A DNA stretch of 8,977 bases from an uncultured Acidobacteriota bacterium (GTDB taxonomy: Bacteria; Acidobacteriota; Thermoanaerobaculia; Gp7-AA8), in assembly GCA_946887105.1 (NCBI GenBank), contig CAMPKJ010000207.1, positions 1 to 8,977 of the forward strand. Direction: 5' to 3'. Made by a program: the position numbers and the translations under genes. Positions 5,683-8,977 of this stretch are shown here, piece after piece. The stretch's first letter is position 1. Every line of letters begins with the position of its first letter. The notes under the pieces are model-generated. The model saw nothing but the letters and a program-made list of their open reading frames with translations. It had not been told where the DNA came from and did not search any database.

Positions 5683-7685
5683 GCCAACCGGAAGACGACC
5701 ACTCGCTGCTGCCCCGCGAGTCTTTCGCCGAGCGCGTGCAGCGAAAAATTCTCGGCGGGCGCCGCGACATCAGCGATCCGCACGCGCTCCACAAAATCTC
5801 GCTGATCGCATTTCTGGCGTGGGTGGGACTCGGCGCGGACGGCCTCTCTTCATCCGCGTACGGCCCCGAGGAGGCGTTCCGCGCGCTCGGTGACCACCAC
5901 TACCCGGCACTGGCGCTCGCGCTGGCCACGGCGATCACGGTGCTCATCCTGTCGGCGTCGTACTCGAGCATCATCCAGCAGTTCCCGAGCGGCGGCGGCG
6001 GATACGTCGTCGCCTCGCAGCTCCTCGGGCCGCGCGTCGGGTTGGTCTCGGGTTGTGCGCTGGTCGTCGATTACGTGCTCACCATCACCGTCTCCATCGC
6101 CGGCGGCGGCAACGCCGTGTTCAGTTTCCTGCCTCAGTCGTGGGCGACGTGGAAGCTGCCCGCCGAGGTGGCGACGATCGTCTTGCTGATCGCGCTGAAC
6201 CTTCGCGGCGTCAAGGAGTCCGTGAAGATCCTCACGCCGATCTTTCTCATTTTCCTTGCGACGCACATCCTGCTGATCGGCTACTCGATCTTCAGCCATC
6301 TCGGCGCCATTCCCGAGGTCACGCAGCGGCTGTCGAACGAGTACTCCGCGGGCATGGCCACGCTCGGATTCGGTGGAATGCTGCTGCTGTTCCTGCGCGC
6401 CTACTCGCTCGGCGGTGGAACGTTCACCGGGATCGAAGCGGTCTCCAACGGCTTGCAGATCATGCGCGAGCCGCGCGTCGAGACGGGCAAGCGAACCATG
6501 ACCTACATGGCCTTCTCGCTCGCGCTCACCGCATCGGGCATCCTCGTCGCGTACCTCCTGCTCGAGACGCGGCCGGTGACCGGCAAGACCATGAACGCCG
6601 TGCTCGCGGAACGGGCGTTCGGGACGTGGGAGCTCGGCGGTCTGCCGGCCGGCTACTGGCTGGTGCTGATCACGATGATCTCCGAAGGACTGCTGCTGTT
6701 CGTTGCGGCGCAGGCGGGATTCATCGACGGCCCCCGCGTGATGGCGAACATGGCCGTGGACTCCTTCTTCCCGCACCGTTTCGCGGCACTGTCCGAACGG
6801 CTGTCGATGCAGAACGGCGTGCTGCTGATGGGCGTCGCGGCGCTGGCCATGCTGTTCTACACCCAGGGCAACATCCACATCCTCATCGTGATGTACTCGA
6901 TCAACGTCTTTCTGACGTTCACGCTTTCGCAGCTCGGGATGTCGCGCTTCTGGTGGCCGCGCCGCGGATCGGCGGGTCGCCGCTATCACGTCTTTCTCCA
7001 CGGCCTCGCGCTGCTGATGTGCGCGGGCATTCTCACCATCACGGTCTTCGAGAAATTCGGTCACGGCGGATGGGTGACGGTGCTCATCACCGCCATCTTT
7101 GTGCTGCTCTGCCTGGCCGTGCGCCGCCACTACGATTCGATCCAATCAGGAATGCGGTCGCTCGACGAAGTGCTCGGCTCCATCCCCACCACCGGAGAGA
7201 TCAATACCGAGCCGCTGAACCGCAACGCACCGACCGCGGTGATCCTGGTCAGTCGTTTCAGCGGTCTCGGCGTGCACACGATCCTCTCCACGCTGCGTTT
7301 CTTTCCGGGTCTGTACAAGCAGTTCATCTTCGTCTCGATTGCGGTCGTCGACTCCGGACACTTCAAGGGTCGCGAAGAGATCGAGAACCTCCAGCAGCAG
7401 ACCGACCGGGACGTGCAGAAGTACGTCGATCTCACGCGCCGGCTCGGGTTCCCGGCGGAAGGCGTGACCGACATCGGAATCGAGGTCGTCGAAGAGGCCA
7501 CGCAGCTCTGCGAGCGCGTGGCGAAGCAATACCCGAAGGCGACGATCATCTCCGGAAAGCTCGTCTTCCGTCAGGAACGCTTCTTCAATCGCCTGCTGCA
7601 CAACGAGACGCCGACGCTCATCCAACGCCGCCTACAATGGCTCGGCGTGCCGATGGTGGTGCTGCCGGTGCGAGCGAACGTATGA
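5679..7685 (+). CDS. KimA-like APC/KUP-superfamily permease, probable K+ importer
   Basis: This encodes 668 residues from TTG 5679, which overlaps the previous stop by 4 bases; GGGAGGGTGA just upstream is a good ribosome site. Residues 41-482 hold about twelve hydrophobic helices. Family motifs are GADGLSSSAYGPEEAF (52-67), QFPSGGGGYVVASQLLG (101-117), DYVLTITVSIAGGG (131-144), FTGIEAVSNG (249-258) and AAQAGFIDGPRVMANMA (343-359). The first is characteristic of the KimA/YdaO group, whose Bacillus member is a high-affinity K+/H+ symporter (about 607 residues). A soluble C-terminal domain of about 170 residues follows (from about 500), with alternating strands and helices like a USP-type fold. 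K+ as substrate is supported by family resemblance and by kup and the KdpD-like system nearby. An amino-acid permease cannot be excluded. The gene is intact, and its end converges on the HAAS-like gene 41 bases away. Confidence 0.88.
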   Translation: MSQPEDDHSLLPRESFAERVQRKILGGRRDISDPHALHKISLIAFLAWVGLGADGLSSSAYGPEEAFRALGDHHYPALALALATAITVLILSASYSSIIQQFPSGGGGYVVASQLLGPRVGLVSGCALVVDYVLTITVSIAGGGNAVFSFLPQSWATWKLPAEVATIVLLIALNLRGVKESVKILTPIFLIFLATHILLIGYSIFSHLGAIPEVTQRLSNEYSAGMATLGFGGMLLLFLRAYSLGGGTFTGIEAVSNGLQIMREPRVETGKRTMTYMAFSLALTASGILVAYLLLETRPVTGKTMNAVLAERAFGTWELGGLPAGYWLVLITMISEGLLLFVAAQAGFIDGPRVMANMAVDSFFPHRFAALSERLSMQNGVLLMGVAALAMLFYTQGNIHILIVMYSINVFLTFTLSQLGMSRFWWPRRGSAGRRYHVFLHGLALLMCAGILTITVFEKFGHGGWVTVLITAIFVLLCLAVRRHYDSIQSGMRSLDEVLGSIPTTGEINTEPLNRNAPTAVILVSRFSGLGVHTILSTLRFFPGLYKQFIFVSIAVVDSGHFKGREEIENLQQQTDRDVQKYVDLTRRLGFPAEGVTDIGIEVVEEATQLCERVAKQYPKATIISGKLVFRQERFFNRLLHNETPTLIQRRLQWLGVPMVVLPVRANV

Positions 7686-7690
7686 GCTCA

Positions 7691-7711
7691 CACACGGCAC
7701 GATGGCGTGTG
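7691..7711. terminator. Possible bidirectional hairpin between convergent genes
   Basis: CACACG (7691-7696) pairs perfectly with CGTGTG (7706-7711) around a 9-base loop, in the 41-base gap between two convergent stop codons. Placement is right for a shared terminator, but there is no T-run on either strand, so the call is tentative. Confidence 0.3.
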
Positions 7712-7726
7712 ACCGCGCCTTGTCCG

Positions 7727-8545
7727 CTACCAGAGCTGTGAGATCCACGGCCGGAGCAGGACGAATCCCAGAGCCAGCGAGAGAGCTCCGATGATCGTGA
7801 GTCCGAGGAAGTGGGTGCGGCGCATGCGGGCGAGGAGCGGCTTGAAGATGAAGCGGATGACCGGCAGGAATGCCATCCCGATCAGCGAGGCGAGAATCCA
7901 CCATGTTCCGAGCGTTGCCACGGAGGCGCCGGCGACGAACTGCACGTTGTGATACGGGGCGCGCAGACGCGACTCTTCGAGCAGGCGCAGGAATCCGTAC
8001 TCGCCGAGGCCCCAGGCCAGCACCGGACCGGCCAGTCCGACGACGAAAAAGGCCGTGGCCACGGCGAGCAGGAGCCCGATCGGCGGATAGATCAGCCAAC
8101 GGCGTGCGCCTGGCGCCTCCTGCTTGGCGTCCATGAAATCGAGATAGGCGCGGCTCGCCAGGAACGAGGCGATCATCAGGAAGACGCCGATGCCGACCGG
8201 CATGAGCATCAGTGCCAGCACAAAGAGGCCGAAGGTGACATACGCAAGGCGCCACTCCTCGGGGCCGAAGCGCAGACGGTCGGCAACCTGCTGGACCATT
8301 CGCTGGACGATCGGGCGATCGTCTGCCGGCACCCAGCCATCAGGTGCGCCGAGCCGGTCGAGGACTTCCGCCACCTGTTCGCCTCCCACCGGCGCCGGTA
8401 CGCCCGCGAGCGCCACGTCGATGTGCTCGCGCACGCTCTGCTCGACATCGTCCGCTTCCGCCGGCGACGCTCGCCGCAACGAGTGACGGAGACGCCGGAA
8501 ATAGTCATCGAGCCGCTGCCGTGCCGAAGGGGTCAGATCGTTCAT
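7727..8545 (-). CDS. HAAS-like multi-helix membrane protein partnered with PadR
   Basis: This encodes 272 residues from ATG 8545, overlapping the PadR stop by 4 bases. Residues 1-75 form a helical cytoplasmic domain with an RLDDYFRRLRHSLRRASPAEADDVEQSVREHI stretch, then a segment ending VLDRLGAPDGW. This is the pattern of HAAS/DUF1700-type domains, which are commonly encoded beside PadR regulators. Hydrophobic helices follow at about 101-131, 152-178, 203-235 and 246-265, with the protein ending at WISQLW. Nothing looks catalytic. The family is thought to signal or respond to membrane state together with the PadR partner, but its molecular role is not established. Operon position and coupling say it is co-expressed with the repressor. 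The domain assignment is by pattern only. Confidence 0.8.
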   Translation of the reverse strand: MNDLTPSARQRLDDYFRRLRHSLRRASPAEADDVEQSVREHIDVALAGVPAPVGGEQVAEVLDRLGAPDGWVPADDRPIVQRMVQQVADRLRFGPEEWRLAYVTFGLFVLALMLMPVGIGVFLMIASFLASRAYLDFMDAKQEAPGARRWLIYPPIGLLLAVATAFFVVGLAGPVLAWGLGEYGFLRLLEESRLRAPYHNVQFVAGASVATLGTWWILASLIGMAFLPVIRFIFKPLLARMRRTHFLGLTIIGALSLALGFVLLRPWISQLW

Positions 8546-8889
8546 CGTGCGCGTTCCTTTTTGAGAGTGCTGATGGCGTCGTGCAGCCGAAGCCAGTGCT
8601 GGTTCATTCGCTCGAGCTCGTTGCGTCCACTCCGCGTCAGCCGGTAGTACTTTCTCGCCGGCCCCTCGGGGGACTCCTCGATATACGTATCCACGTAGCG
8701 TTCGTTCTTCAGCCGGCTGAGGATCGGGTAGACCGTCCCTTCGGTGATCACCAGCCCATCGACCTCGCCCAGCCGCCGAACGATGTCGTAGCCGTAGAGC
8801 GAACCGCCATCGAGCGTATTGAGGATGGCCAGTTCGAGAAGCCCTTTGCGGAGTTGCGTGGTCCAGTTGACGTAGAACGAATCAGTCAC
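8542..8889 (-). CDS. PadR-family transcriptional regulator
   Basis: This encodes 115 residues from GTG 8889. The short form (about 105-115 residues) is normal for PadR subfamily 2. The winged helix-turn-helix runs from LRKGLLELAILNTLDGGSLYGYDIVRRL (13-40) through TEGTVYPILSRLKNERYVDTYIEES (49-73), and the wing leads to GPARKYYRLTRSGRNELE (76-93), all family hallmarks. A C-terminal helix (93-112) should dimerise. It likely represses its own operon. No ribosome site is visible; the start codon lies seven bases after the -10 element, so the mRNA may be leaderless. Its stop overlaps the ATG of the HAAS-like gene. The inducer is unknown. Confidence 0.93.
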   Translation of the reverse strand: MTDSFYVNWTTQLRKGLLELAILNTLDGGSLYGYDIVRRLGEVDGLVITEGTVYPILSRLKNERYVDTYIEESPEGPARKYYRLTRSGRNELERMNQHWLRLHDAISTLKKERAR

Positions 8890-8895
8890 ACGCCA

Positions 8896-8924
8896 AAGGT
8901 AAGGCCACGCAAGGTAGCTGTCAA
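8896..8924 (-). promoter_or_regulatory. Sigma-70-type promoter of the PadR operon
   Basis: On the minus strand TTGACA (8924-8919) matches the -35 consensus exactly. After a 17-base spacer, TACCTT (8901-8896) keeps the first, second and last bases of the -10 consensus. The expected start site, six or seven bases on, falls at about 8890-8889, which is the GTG start codon. Confidence 0.6.
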
Positions 8925-8937
8925 TGCATGGTAGCTG
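8913..8937. promoter_or_regulatory. Candidate PadR operator: direct repeat GGTAGCTG
   Basis: GGTAGCTG occurs at 8913-8920 and 8930-8937, 17 bases apart. The first copy shares two bases with the -35 hexamer and extends into the spacer; the second lies just upstream. A bound repressor would block RNA polymerase, fitting autoregulation. The repeat is direct rather than the inverted form usual for PadR sites, so the role is inferred. Confidence 0.4.
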
Positions 8938-8977
8938 ATTGTAACAAGCATGCGTCGGGAGTCAGGTCAGGAACACG

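Noticed and set aside
5850..7145. 431-residue open frame antisense to the KimA-like gene
   Set aside because: Charged, low-complexity Arg/Asp/Gln/His sequence without domains; the plus-strand permease explains the region.
6053..7741. 562-residue plus-strand open frame overlapping the KimA-like gene
   Set aside because: Arg/His-rich out-of-frame shadow with no hydrophobic helices or recognisable motif.
8941..8950. TTGT-AACAA near-palindrome upstream of the PadR promoter
   Set aside because: Too short and outside the promoter core; the GGTAGCTG repeats are the stronger operator candidate.

Overview
This is a GC-rich bacterial window with tightly packed genes, GTG and TTG starts, and 4-base stop/start overlaps. 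The protein styles suggest an environmental, Acidobacteriota-like bacterium: a PadR regulator paired with a HAAS-like membrane protein, a DUF305 membrane protein, and a KimA-type permease. That assignment is inferred from style alone; no rRNA or taxonomic marker gene is present.

Region 1 (1-1352, + strand) is the end of a gene cluster that looks metal- or redox-related. It holds the histidine-rich C-terminus of a protein that begins outside the window, a small membrane-anchored mono-haem cytochrome c, and a three-helix DUF305 protein. The three genes are nearly contiguous and probably co-transcribed.

Region 2 (1362-7685) reads as a potassium-homeostasis locus. kup (Kup-type K+ transporter, - strand) diverges from a two-component system (+ strand). 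The histidine kinase has a KdpD-like DUF4118 membrane sensor but lacks KdpD's large N-terminal cytoplasmic domains. The OmpR/KdpE-type response regulator overlaps it by 4 bases. After a 112-base gap come a small unknown four-helix membrane protein and, overlapping it by 4 bases, a KimA-like APC/KUP-superfamily permease. No kdpFABC genes are present.

The two non-coding gaps of this locus (3255-3384 and 5184-5295) share a 20-base element (17/20 identical) built of TCTTTA-like half-sites 11 bases apart. Each gap also holds a second, more diverged 11-base pair. This is the geometry expected for an OmpR/PhoB/KdpE-family regulator. The simple model is that the response regulator controls its own operon, the KimA-like operon and perhaps divergent kup. 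This is the most interesting signal in the window.

Region 3 (7727-8889, - strand) is a two-gene operon: a PadR-family repressor and a HAAS-like multi-helix membrane protein, overlapping by 4 bases. A TTGACA promoter with a 17-base spacer lies so close to the PadR GTG start that the transcript may be leaderless. Two copies of GGTAGCTG, 17 bases apart, sit at its -35 region and are an operator candidate.

No tRNA, rRNA, CRISPR array, insertion sequence or phage gene was seen. No stretch over 300 bases lacks a gene.
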